From Physella acuta (lineage: Eukaryota; Mollusca; Gastropoda; Physidae): a stretch of 64,000 nt of DNA. A program made the translations under genes and the position numbers. The first letter of the stretch is position 1. Each line of letters opens with the position of its first letter. The notes under the pieces were generated by a model that saw only the letters and a program-made list of their open reading frames with translations, made no database searches and was not told where the DNA came from. Positions 11,601-24,800 of the stretch are shown piece by piece. The stretch lies in the NCBI RefSeq assembly GCF_028476545.1, contig NW_026733185.1:1-64000 (forward strand), in the 5' to 3' direction.

Positions 11601-14600
11601 AAATACATCCAATCTTTAGTAAAGTCCAAAAAAAAACCAGACTAACAGGATATTATAACCATACTAGGGTACCTGTCCCCGCACGTTGCCGCGGGAATAG
11701 AAGAAAGTCCGATGAAATATATAAGAAGGGTTTCATCCATGCGTTACCAATCCTATATTCTTAGACTTGTGACCTTGTTTTCTAAAAGTGAGTTATTTAA
11801 ATGTAAACAATGCTTGCGCTTGGATCATAAATATCGGGACAGGGGTTTACCTACACTACAGCATGAAAACCTTGAGTGGACATTAATCACTCACCGAAAT
11901 AATGAGGTAGAACACACTTCGGTGACCACCCATGTGTCAGGGACGTAGAGGGGCGCTCTTAGTTTTCTTTTTCGCAGAAATATTTTCGGGAGTATTCTCA
12001 TCTACTCCCTAAAGTTTCATGACACTCGGATGAACCGCATCCGAGTTTTATTTCTTATATACCGTGTATAGAGAAAAAAATCGCTCCCCCCGGGGGCGCC
12101 GTCCTTGCAATATTAAAAAATATTTTTTTTTGCATCTCCCCAAAGTTTCATGGTACACGGATGAACGGTGTGAAACCGAAATAGACTTTTATTTTTATAA
12201 ACCGTATATAGAGAAAAATCGCACCCTTCCATAGCGCAGCCCTTGCGAAAGTAAAAAAAAGTATTTTTTACAGAACCCTTCCCTGAATTGTTCTAATCAA
12301 CTCCCCAAAGTATAATGGAGATCAGATAAATGGTGTCAAACCAAAATCGACTTTTATTTTTATATACAGTATATTGAGAAAAATCCCACCATTCCGTGGA
12401 GCCGCCCTTGCGAAATTTTAAAAAAAAAGTTTTTTTTTACAGAAACCCCATGGAGTGTCCTAATCAACTCCCCAAAGTTTGATGGCGATCGGATGGACGC
12501 CGTGAAATCGCAATCGACGTTTATTTTTATATACCGTATATAGAGAAAATCGCACCTTCCTGTGGGGCCGACCTTGCAAAATTAAAAATAATTTTTACGG
12601 AACCCTTCCCTGGAGTATTCTAATCAAGTCCCTCAAGTTTGATGGCTATCGGATGAACGTTGTGAGACCGCAATCGACTTTTATTATTATATACCATATA
12701 TAGAGAAAAAACAAATCGCGCCCTGCCAGGGCGCCACCCTTGCGAATTTGAAAATGTTTTTAGCGCAGAAAACTCCCCAGGAATATTCTCAACATCTTCC
12801 CAAAGTTTCATGGCGATCGTGTGAACGGTGTCACCTCAATTCACTTTTATCATTTTTATATACCGTATATAGAGAAAAATCGCACCCTCCCATGGCGCCG
12901 CCCTTCCGAAATTAAAAATGATTTTTTACAGAACCCTTCCCTAGAGTTTTATAAGGAACTCCCCAAAGTTTCATGCCTATCGGATGAGCGGTGTCACTGC
13001 AATTCACTTTATTATTTTTATATACCGTATATTGAGAAAAATCGCACCCTCCCGTGGCGCCGCCCTTGCGAAATTAAAAATTTTTTTTTTTACAGAACCC
13101 TTCCCTAGAGTGTTATAATGAACTCCCCAAAGTCTCATCGCTATCGGATGAACGTTGTCAAACCAAAATCGACTTTTATTTTTATATACCGTATTTAGAG
13201 AAAAAACAAATTGCGCCCTGCCAGGGCGCTACCCCTGCGAATTTGAAAAAATTTTCTCTGCAGAAACCTTACCAGGAATATTCACAACAACTTCCCAAAG
13301 TTTCACATCGATGTGGTGAGAGGTGTAGTAATGCATAAAAGACAGACACACACACACACACACAATCATACATTGCTTTATAGATATATATATATAGATT
13401 TATTTTAACTACGCCGTGTATGATTTTAAAAATATTTAATGGGCCTCTCAAATACCTTTGAGACTATACTCAGCCGGGTCCATTATTATTAAATTTAATA
13501 TAATAAATTTAAATAAATAATAATTAATAATTAAGTAATATTAATATAGGATGGGCTGATTACACACTAAAGCCACCTTAGGCCTTAGGTATTTGATTTA
13601 CTTTCACCCTTACACTCATCTGAAGTCTAGAACACAAAAACTTAGTCTAGAACACAAAAACGAGTCTGGTTTTGTGACCAGCGACTCAGAAGATATCCCA
13701 TATAGCCAAAACATACTTTGTACACTATAGGGCAGAAAACAGATTTGTACTGCTAAATGCATATTCTATCTTCGCCATTGATTATTTTCTTAATCAGACA
13801 TTGTTTGGTGATTTTGTTGATATTGATAGATAGAACAATATCTTTGGAAGCTTCGTGGGCAATGTATTTGTGGAATTTGTTTTTGATATTTTTATGCCTT
13901 CTCTGTGAAGGACGCGAAGTATGCAAATCACGTCGGAATGGATCTCCTTGGGTTTACATTTACATCTAAAATTAGCAAGGAACAATTATTTTTATAATTT
14001 GATTACATTAAATGGATGTTTTACATTAAGAAATGAATGCTGTAAATGATAATGTAAGAAAAAGTTATTTTTACAATTTTTTAAACTTTTTAAACAAACG
14101 CCTAGGATTATTTTATTTTATTTTAAATTTTAAGTTTACTTTTAACTTTAAACCATTTTTAAAAAATCAAACTTAATTGATAATGTAGTTATTTCAAAGT
14201 GAAAATTTTCTGTCTGAAATAGTTTATAACCTTTGTACACTGAGCCAGCCTTCGCACGACCTATGCGCAAGTCTGTTTCTTCGCAATAGTGTCGAGGGCT
14301 AATTCTAAAAATAACTGAGCCCTTTCTATTCTAATGTTTATTCATAGATAAAATTGGGCACAATTGTTCGAACACATGAAAAATAGTGAATTAATATTTA
14401 TTTAAAGCTATAGCCAAAAGAAAGTATAGCTTCATAACTATGTAAACTATGAATCAAGTGACAGCTGTTGTGGAAATGGGTCCCAATTTTACTTATTTAG
14501 GATGATCTACTTTTATTATATATGATTAAAATTAGACATATTGGTAAGAAGCTGAGTAAATGACCACGTATGCAATGGCTGACACGTTTTGAGATGAGGA

Positions 14601-17600
14601 ACGAGTACGGCGCAAATTTATTTTTTAGTACTAAGTTTATTTTTTGTTTTAAAACGTAAAATAATATACTTACATATTAGTAGTGGATTTCAATTTCAAT
14701 ATAGTTCTAATCACAAACTTCTGTTTTTAAAAGTGATTTTGCTTCTAGATCTAGCCTATTTTAAAAATTATTTAGATCTAGATGTATTTGACAATCGTGT
14801 CCAAGATTCTTAGGCCTTATGTTGAAGTCATTTGATCTATTATAAGTAGCATTATAACGACTGCATCTATCATTAAAATTGGATATGGACCAGTTCTAAT
14901 TATACATTCTGTTCATTAGGCTACCAATTCAATTAAAATCGTACTAAGGCGTAAAACCCTACACTGCAGTATTTGAATTAGACCACGGACAGTCGTAACT
15001 TTTAATTTATGATTAAAGTACTAAACAATTATAATTAGCCATGTAAATGCTGCAACTATAATAAAAATTGGCTTATAGACATATTTTACTAATAATGTTT
15101 CATATATATTTAACTGTGTAATATTTTTTTCCCATAGTGTTTGTAAAAGCCAAAACTTAGATAATTTTTTTTAAAGGAGGGTGGTCTTTTTTTTCAAGAA
15201 TAATTATAAAAAAAATCAATCTATAAACTGGTATATTTTGTAAAGTTTGACATTATTATAAATAAGTTTATGCCTTAGTGATACTTCTGTGTAATTATAT
15301 TTTTGATATTGTGAAGTTCGTGGATTTTTAGACCTCACTTCGTGGAAATGTGAAAAAAGTTTTCAATAGAGTGAGTGTTGTTAATCTATATTTTGAACAT
15401 GATGTAAATGTCTAGTGCTATTAATTTTTTTTCCTGAATTCCTCGATTGTTAAGCAACAAAATTGAAAATTGACCTTAAAAGTAAAAGTCTGAGAATTGG
15501 ATCTGTTTTCTGCCCTACAGTATGGATATAAGTCATAAGTAGGCCCAAATTCCTTCATACATATATGTCACTAATGTTAAAATAATGTGCTTATTTCTAC
15601 TAAAGTAAAACCTTTGCTATTTCAAAATTGCTCTGAAATTTATAATTTCATTTTAACAAAATTAAAACATACCATAAAGACGTTATTGAATAAAGTAAGG
15701 GTTAGAAATTACAAGTGGCTATTTACATTAACAAATACTGTATAATTCACAACTATCATCAAAACTGATATGCCATTAAAAAAATAATTACTATTACAGT
15801 AGGGAACATAGTATTAATTTATTAAAATAAATTTTAAATTAAAGACATCTTTGTTTATTTCAACAGTGTTTTGCAAGTACACACAGAAAATGTGAACATT
15901 GTGTGTTAATATCGGAAGCAAGCAAGTCACTGAATGAAGATGTGGCAGAGCTGATTTCCAAACTTCATTCTTTCAAAGACAAGTGTTCTGATGTAGTTCC
16001 CACCAGTGAAACATCAGCAGAGATTCTCCTCAAATCTTCATTACATAGAGCAGAGGAAGAAATTAGGTAATAGTAGTTTTTCTTAAGTGGTAAGGCAGAT
16101 GCTTAAGAATGTACAATTTTTTTTTTTATCCACAGGTGAAATTAGGTTGGGGAGGAGTGAAATTGGCTTGTTGGGGAATAATTTAATGATAAAAAAAAAG
16201 ACTTAAGGGGAGGATCAATGTAAGATACAATTAATTAATTATAAATTTATTATAGGCCTAAATTAATTATAAATAAAATAAAATTGTTTTACCTTCTAGG
16301 GCATTGGCAAATGAACTTCGGCAGAAAATAGATATGCATGAGAAAATTGTATTGGAACAGTTACATTCTCTAGGTGAACAGCTTCAAATAAAGGTTAAAC
16401 ATGCATGTTGTTTTGGCTTACTTTGTTCCTTTTAAAAATCACTTTAACTTTGAAAAATGTACTATATTAATTAACAATCATAATTGAATATTTCACTAAT
16501 ATAAACCAAACTTACTTTTAAAAAAAATTATTTATCAATTAGAGACCGTCAATAAATAATTTTAGCATCCTCACCTATACACCCCAATCCCACATTTTCA
16601 CATATAGTAACAACAAATAAGACCTCGACACTCTTAAGTGACATTTTTTTCAAACTTTCACTCTCTCCCCTGTAAAGTCTACCAAAGTCTATCCATGAGT
16701 AGTTAAAAAACCATTTAATTTTCAGTACAATTTACAAAAAAGTCCTATAAAAGTCTAAAAAACAGAAGTGTGATGTCACACTTTCTTAATAAACCAGTTT
16801 ATCTCTAAACCCCCACTCCCAGAAGTATGATGTGATTAATTTAACATTTAATAAAAGAAATTAATGAAGTGCTATTTTAATAACGACAGTCAAAGGGGCA
16901 GTGAAGTGTAACAATGTGTTTTTTAAGGCCATGCAACATCCCAGGGGCGGAACTATAGTGCTGCCAGACCCTGCAATGCGGGAGGGGACCCAGGCCATTT
17001 AGGGACCCCAGCCGACCATAATAATTTTTTTATTGTTAAAAAAAATTAAATTTTCTTTGATTTTTGACTTGATGGTTGTTTTGTAAAAAGATTATTGTAG
17101 CTGCAGTTGGTTATCTTTATTCTATAGACATTCTTGTATATTCTTTTTCCCTTTGTTTTTAAACCACTGTGAAAGCCGACTCATCTTTCTCCTACAATCA
17201 AACTTATCAAAGATAAGCAAACGTTCAAACCACTTTCATGACTTATTTCGCTTTTTTAAATAATCAAATAGGGGTGCTCATAAGCTCTTTGTACTAAACA
17301 AATTAAAAAGCAATTACTTCTCTTAATTATTATTTTTTTATAAAGTAGGCTACTTACTAAAGATTGACATTGTATAAAAAGGAAATGTATTTAAAATTAA
17401 TAATATAAATTTTAAAAAAATATAAAAATAAACATAACACGAGACACCATTACTTACACTAAGCTTTCATGTTTTATATTCTTTTGACCGACTAGATGTA
17501 AAGGGGTCTTATAGCAGAGATAAATTGAAACTGATTTTCACAAAACACACTAATGCCCTTACACACATGACATGTTGTAATTTGTTTTAATTGCCCTCAA

Positions 17601-18595
17601 TTGAAACAAACATTTGTTTTCATAAACCCGAACAGGCCAGCAATGAGTATCCTATGTTCTTATTTTGTGTTTGTATATATATATATGTATATATATATAT
17701 ATGGGGCCTAAAAAAAAATTTTTGCTGGGTGGCCCTTTTATTCTAGTTCGCCACTGCAACATCCATGACGTTATACGGTCTGTTTTATGTCTAGCTGGAT
17801 TTACTCTCTTTACCATATGTCAAGTAATAGATTTGAGTCAGAATCAAACTCAAGGCATGTTCTGCACATTAAACTGTTCCATATAGTATTACATTAACAT
17901 GAATTTTTTAAAATTGTTTATTATTAAAAAAAAAAAAAAATTTCCTATTTACTAGCAAATTATTTTTAAAATTTAGATTACAGACACTATGAAGTCTCCT
18001 GAGATTCCAGTTGAGGAAGAAATGAAGGTTTTATCCTCGGCAGAACTCAGGCTGGCTGCACTTCTCAAGTATGGCTGTGATGGTGAAGTCCTGGAAGTCT
18101 ACAATTACATCAAAGAAACTTTGGCAAAAATCGAGAAGAAAAACTCAACAGATAATGGTGAAAATGAAGTGAGTTTTTTTTTTTTTAGGGTTGTAAATTT
18201 AATTACCCTCTTTATTTTGTGTGCTGTTCATGATTATCATTAAAGAGTTTTGTGGATATGTGGTGTTGTAAAACAGTGATCCCTAAAAACCAACTTCCAA
18301 AAAGCTCAGTAACCAGAAAACTTTTTTTATTACTATTTGAATAATTTACATAAACAACCTAAGATGTTTATTTAATTTAAATAAAATAGAGGCTGAGTTA
18401 CCCTTTTTAACATAGTGGACCATAGGGTACATTAAGTTGAATTCAACTGCTCTGTGACCTCTGCAAATGTAGGGATATATTGTCAGGATAGAGTCAGGTA
18501 TCCCGCAGATAGGTATGGACACAGAGACGTTCCATGGGATCTGAAGTCAAGACTTTCGGATTCGCAGTCATACGCTCTGCATCCAACCAATACTG

Positions 18596-18670
<75 letters not shown>

Positions 18671-18684
18671 GTATATGTATATAT

Positions 18685-18764
<80 letters not shown>

Positions 18765-18781
18765 TTATTTATTTATATATA

Positions 18782-18827
<46 letters not shown>

Positions 18828-21800
18828 CAGATATATTTATATATTGGTACATATATTGTTTTTAAGGTCCGGCTCAAGGTGAAATTTGATACAGATAGCA
18901 TGGTCAAGACCTTTTGTCGAGATTTTGAAAAACTTGGGGACATTCGAGTTGAAGACTGCAACACAGACAGTGGGTTTTCTTCTTGGGGGGTCACAGTGAC
19001 TTCAAGAGAAGAAATTATCCTAGCTGATTGCAGGTAGGAAAGTTGACTTTGATTTTGTTTCTTTTTATGCGGACATTTGAATGTTGAATTTTGATAGTGG
19101 AAGGGAGATAATAGGGTAAAAATGGTAGACGAATGTACTGCTAAACCATTAATGGTTTTTATGTCTTTGCCACTAGTGCTGAAGTTAATCCCTTGAGTCT
19201 ATGGTTATATTGCTAAATTCAGAATACCTTGACATACTTCATATACAGAGGAGTAATGATCATTAGTCTTGAAGTGTATTTTTTTGACTTAGTACTGAAA
19301 ACTATCCATTGATATTTGCTGCACCTGTCCCCACTCTAACCCCCCTCCCTTCCCCCCCTCCCTTCCCCCCCCCCCCCCCCCCCCCCCCCCCCATGGTAGC
19401 CAGCCTTTAAGGGGTATTTTACTTTTATAATTTCTTGTATACAAGAGGCAGTATTGTAATCGTGCAAAAATTCAATGTTTTTTTCACCTCCCATAGTTGG
19501 CAATGCTTAGTTTTGTAATCTTGTCTGTCTGTCTATCTGTCTGTATGTATGTATGTAAATAGGATTTCTTGCATACCGCTTCAGCTAGGTTGACGCAATT
19601 TCTACCACTTCTACCAGACCAATTTATTTCATGACTTGAAGACAATGCATTGTGACATAAAATATTACTTCTTTACGTGTTTTAAAAATAATCACTGTTT
19701 CTTATTATAAAGTTTAAATTTTCCTTGCTATCATACACACATTGTTTGCGTTCATTACTTGCGCAATTTTTTCTTCTACACGATTCTATTCTATTTAAAA
19801 AATGTAAGTATTAAAAAATGTTAATAAAAACACATCTAATGTCCGATCGCCCTAGAAATGCCATCACACTTAGTGTTATATAAGAATATACGCGAGAGTT
19901 AAGTTGAGATCACTCCCACTTTATTTACAGCTAGTGGTTGAGTGTGAGTGCACAACTACAATTATTTTTAGTTTAACATGTAAAAACAGTATGAGACTGA
20001 GTTGCCTAGCTGTAGAGAGCTAGACAACTACCCCAAAAGTTTTGAGCTTGAATCCCGGTTCAAGACAGAAGAACATCTCTGATTTCACCCAGCTCTTATG
20101 GGTACCTGATGAGCAGAGTGCTGACCACACTATCCCTTCATATATCGAGGTCACAGAAACATGTGAACTCTACTTCACTTGCCCCATAGACTGTCAAGTT
20201 TGAAAGGGAACTTCACTTTACAATGTAAAAATATTATATTTTATTTAACATAAATTTTCTTTTTTTTTTTACTTAAGAAACCGAAGAGTGCAAAAATTCT
20301 CCAGCTCTGGTGACCTCATGGATCACATTGTTCTGAACGAAGAGCCAAGGGATGTCACCTGCTTTGGAGAAGACAATATTGCTCTCACTCTGTCGAAAAA
20401 ACACATTTACATAGTGTCCTTGTCTGGCAGCATGGCACTGAAAAGGAAATATGAAACCCTGAAACAGTATGATGGGATAGTCTACTCCCCTGCCAATTTT
20501 TGTTTTCTAGTCAGTTCTGTTGAGGACCGTTGTGTAGATTTAGTGTCCAGACAAGGGGACATAACCAAAACATTTAAGTTTAATTCTGCTGGCGAGCCTC
20601 TTTTTGAAATTCCCAGATATGTTGCTGTTTCAAAGGATGGATTTTATGTAATTAGGTATGTCAAATTTATCATTTTATAAATTTTAAAAAGATAATGCAG
20701 ATTTTCTTAAAACTTTTCATGTAAAAAAAAACAATTATATTTTTTCTTATCATTTGGTATGATCACATTTTTAAACAATTCCTCCTACTATCACTTATTG
20801 ACTTCACTTAGTCTTCTTTACCCCTTGTGGTGCATAGTGCAATAGGGTCTCAACAATAATCTTCCACTTTGTCTGGTCCATGGCTGTGTATTTTTCAGCC
20901 TCCCAAGACATCCCAGTTGTATTTTTATTTATTAATATCATGCAAATGATTAGTGTTAGGTCTAATATTTTTGAGGAAATTTGGGTTATTAAAAATTAAA
21001 ACATGGCTTACATGTTTTCTTTTTATAATAATAATGTTCGCTAAAATTTTGTGATTTTGAATAGCTTTAACATAATTAGTTTTAAGTAAATATAAAAATA
21101 ATCAACATTTTTTAGCATTGTTTTGTCATAATCTAACTGTTTTTTAAATGGAAGAAGTGGGTGTGGTAATTCTAACTTCTTCTCTCATGTCTAAGATCCC
21201 AGTAGCACCAAAACTGGTGATACACAATATGTAACAAATCCGACTTAAGAAATAAAAATGTTTTTTACTGTTAGCGCAGTGACGTGTTTTATTTTTATCA
21301 AATTATTATACCTCACTTTCTAGACACCATGAAAATAGTCAAATATTAGAACCTTTCATAATTTAAAATATAACTGCACCATACCTTTTGAAATTCATAT
21401 TCTTTTTTAAAAAAAGAATTCAAAAACAGGTTAAGTTAGTGTTTTGGAATAATCGTTATTATTATTTAAATCGTATTCATTTTTTTTAAAACAATGTTTT
21501 TTAAATCATCTTTATATTATGAAAGAAAGATACAGATTGTATCTTACATTTTTAGCTCACTACATGGATAAGAAATATAGTAAATTATCTTATCGTTTAT
21601 ATTTTCTCTCCAGTGATGCAGGAAAAAGTGCCGTGATGTGCATGTCACAAGATGGCAGCGTTGTGTTCAGCTATTCACCTTCAGAGGCCAATGAGTTAAA
21701 GCGGGCGCAGGGAGTGTGCTGTGATAAAATTGGGAACCTTTTTGTGGCAGATTATGCCAACAGTAGGGTGCACCTTCTGACATCTGATGGTAACTTCCAG

Positions 21801-24800
21801 AGGTGAGTTTACTTTCAGTAACATTGAGGTTACTCCCAGTAACATTGAGGTTACTCCCAGTAAGATTGAGGTTACTCCCAGTAACTCTGAGGTTACTCCC
21901 AGTAACATTGAGGTTACTCCCAGTAAGATTGAGGTTACTCCCAGTAACAATGAGGTTACTCCCAGTAACATTGAGGTTACTCCCAGTAAGATTGAGGTTA
22001 CTCCCAGTAACAATGAGGTTACTCCCAGTAACAATGAGGTTACTCCCAGTAACACTGAGGTTACGCCCAGTAACATTGAGGTTACTCCCAGTAACAATGA
22101 GGTTACTCCCAGTAACATTGAGGTTACTCCCAGTAACATTGAGGCTACTCCCAGTAACATTGAGGTTACTCCCAGTAACATTGAGGTTACTCCCAGTAAC
22201 ATTGAGGTTACTCCCAGTAACACTGAGGTTACTCTCAGTAACATTCAGGTTACTCTCAGTAACATTGAGGTTACTCCCAGTAAGATTGAGGTTACTCCCA
22301 GTAACTCTGAGGTTACTCCCAGTAACATTGAGGTTACTCCCAGTAACATTGAGGTTACTCCCAGTAAGATTGAGGTTACTCCCAGTAACAATGAGGTTAC
22401 TCCCAGTAACATTGAGGTTACTCCCAGTAAGATTGAGGTTACTCCCAGTAACAATGAGGTTACTCCCAGTAACAATGAGGTTACTCCCAGTAACACTGAG
22501 GTTACGCCCAGTAACATTGAGGTTACTCCCAGTAGCACTGAGGTTACTCCCAGTAACATTGAGGTTACTCCCAGTAACATTGAGGTTACTCCCAGTAACA
22601 TTGAGGCTACTCCCAGTAACATTGAGGTTACTCCCAGTAACATTGAGGTTACTCCCAGTAACATTGAGGTTACTCCCAGTAAGATTGAGGTTACTCCCAG
22701 TAACAATGAGGTTACTCCCAGTAACAATGAGGTTACTCCCAGTAACACTGAGGTTACGCCCAGTAACATTGAGGTTACTCCCAGTAACACTGAGGTTACT
22801 CCCAGTAACATTGAGGTTACTCCCAGTAACATTGAGGTTACTCCCAGTAACATTGAGGCTACTCCCAGTAACATTGAGGTTACTCCCAGTAACATTGAGG
22901 TTACTCCCAGTAACATTGAGGTTACTCCCAGTAACACTGAGGTTACTCCCAGTAAGATTACTTTCGTGTTTACTGGGCCTGTAACTTGTTAGAATGGGGT
23001 TCATTTATAAGCGGAGTTGTTCAGTTAGTCCTGAATTTGCTGCTAAAATAAATCATCGTGTAATTTCTACATCCAACTCAGTTGCTTCACTCATAGATAG
23101 ACATAGTTCACAGTGATGTAAGTTGCTGTATGGGCAGACACCTAAGTGTGTATACCTCAATACTACGGAGGGTTACCAACATATGCTCAACTACAGCACA
23201 CCTTGGGGCATCTGGGCCATAGCGTGGACAAATCTGTGCCATAACAGCTGAGATTCAAGAAATAAAGTGCCAGATTTATTTATGTTTAAATAACTCAGTT
23301 TTAGAAAACAAGATCACGCATCTAAATATATCCAGTTGGTAACTTATTGATGTGATCCTCTTAAAATATTGTGTGAGCCGGTAGCCACACGTGGGGTGGG
23401 TACACTAGGGAGAAATATGATTCCACTGTTAGGATGAAAAATCAGGATTTTTGTGATTTAGTTAGTGAGAAATGTCTAAATGTATAACCTTGCTAATTAA
23501 GGGTCCAATTGTATAACCTGACTAATTAAAAGTCTACTTGTATAGCCTGGCTGAACATTTTATTCTCCATCAAATGAGAAACACAAATTACCTGTGTTCA
23601 GTCACCAGTTTTTTTTTACTAGAAATGTTTGCCAATTTTAAATTTTATGGTACAGTAAATTAGAATTTTAACTGTAATTTTTTTGTGTTGTAATTTGGAA
23701 CATGTCTTGGTTAGGATGCTAGTTATAACCCAGAATGTTCATATTTTTGAAACCCATAACGTCACTGTAGTAGACCTAATTTACAAATGTACTTAACATA
23801 AAGGCAATCATTGGTTAATGTAAAAAAAATGGTTAATACTATTTTTTAGTTCCAATTAAAAATTAAAAACAATTCCTTTTTTTTAAACAAAGGCTGCTTA
23901 AAGTGGATTGGTGAGGAGGTTTTTGTGGTCTTTAAATTCTGTTGTACTGAGTTGATTGTCTTAGTAAGGTTGGCTGTTGATTGTTCCATTCTAAAATTAT
24001 TGTAAGCAGATTGTTCATCTTTAAGTGATGGACACAATATTATTGTGGTGTTTAAATTCTGTTGTACTGAGTTGATTGTCTTAGTAAGGTTAGCTGTTGA
24101 TTGTTCCATTCTAAAATTATTGTAAGCAGATTGTTCATCTTTAAGTGATGGACACAATATTATTGTGGTCTTTAAATTCTATTCTATTGAGTTGAATGTC
24201 TTAGAGTAAGGTTGGCTGTTGATTGTGTATTATTCATCTTTAAGTGATGGGACCCACTGTTGATGCTGGTTATTTGAATTGTTTGCTCTGAAGAAGCTTC
24301 AGTTAATTACATAAATACTACGACTGCTTAAATTAGAGTTACTACAATCAGTGTATTAATTAATGAGTTTACAAATTCTGTCAACTAAACAAATTTAAGA
24401 TTTGTGTACAATGTATGATAACTAAACATGAAGTTCTGAAAAACATCAACCACAGAAGTGTTGTCAAGCTTAATTTTTATGAAAGAAATTTAATTTTTTG
24501 TACAACCCAATCTTAATTAAAAATTACTTTTATTTGTCCAAAAAAGGAGAAAAAATTATTTTAATTACAAAAAAAATTTAGCTCATATCTGAAAGAACTA
24601 TTGTTGTATCAGACACTAAGATTATTACTAGTGTTTTTTCCAATGCTTGATAGGATTTAAAGTTAAAGAAAATGTAATCTTGAAAATAAATTAAATAATT
24701 GTGTCATTATTTTTTTTATTCATTAAATCTTTGTTTTTAAATTTTCAAGGTTTGTGCTGGGTAGGGAGAGTGGGCTGAGACGTCCGGTCGCCCTGGCCAT

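Larger units (their letters stand above)
9430..15866 (+). other. TRIM-NHL intron 5
   Basis: 6.4 kb intron. Identified contents are a TIR element (9579-10118) and a repeat element with nine 165-bp units (about 11650-13395). A locally CG-richer stretch at about 10855-11045 includes GTTGTTAGCAAC, which resembles an RFX X-box. From about 13400 to 15866 the sequence is AT-rich with no exon, repeat array or RNA gene that I can support. Confidence 0.75.

Noticed and set aside
13269-13451. Short - strand frame over the (CA)n end of the 165-bp element
   Set aside because: Simple repeat translation with no domain.
21667-23004. Open frames of 230-445 codons over the 21-bp array on both strands
   Set aside because: They exist only because the repeat period is a multiple of three and units lack stops. 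The real exon frame stops at the first intron codon, and both flanking exons join perfectly without the array.
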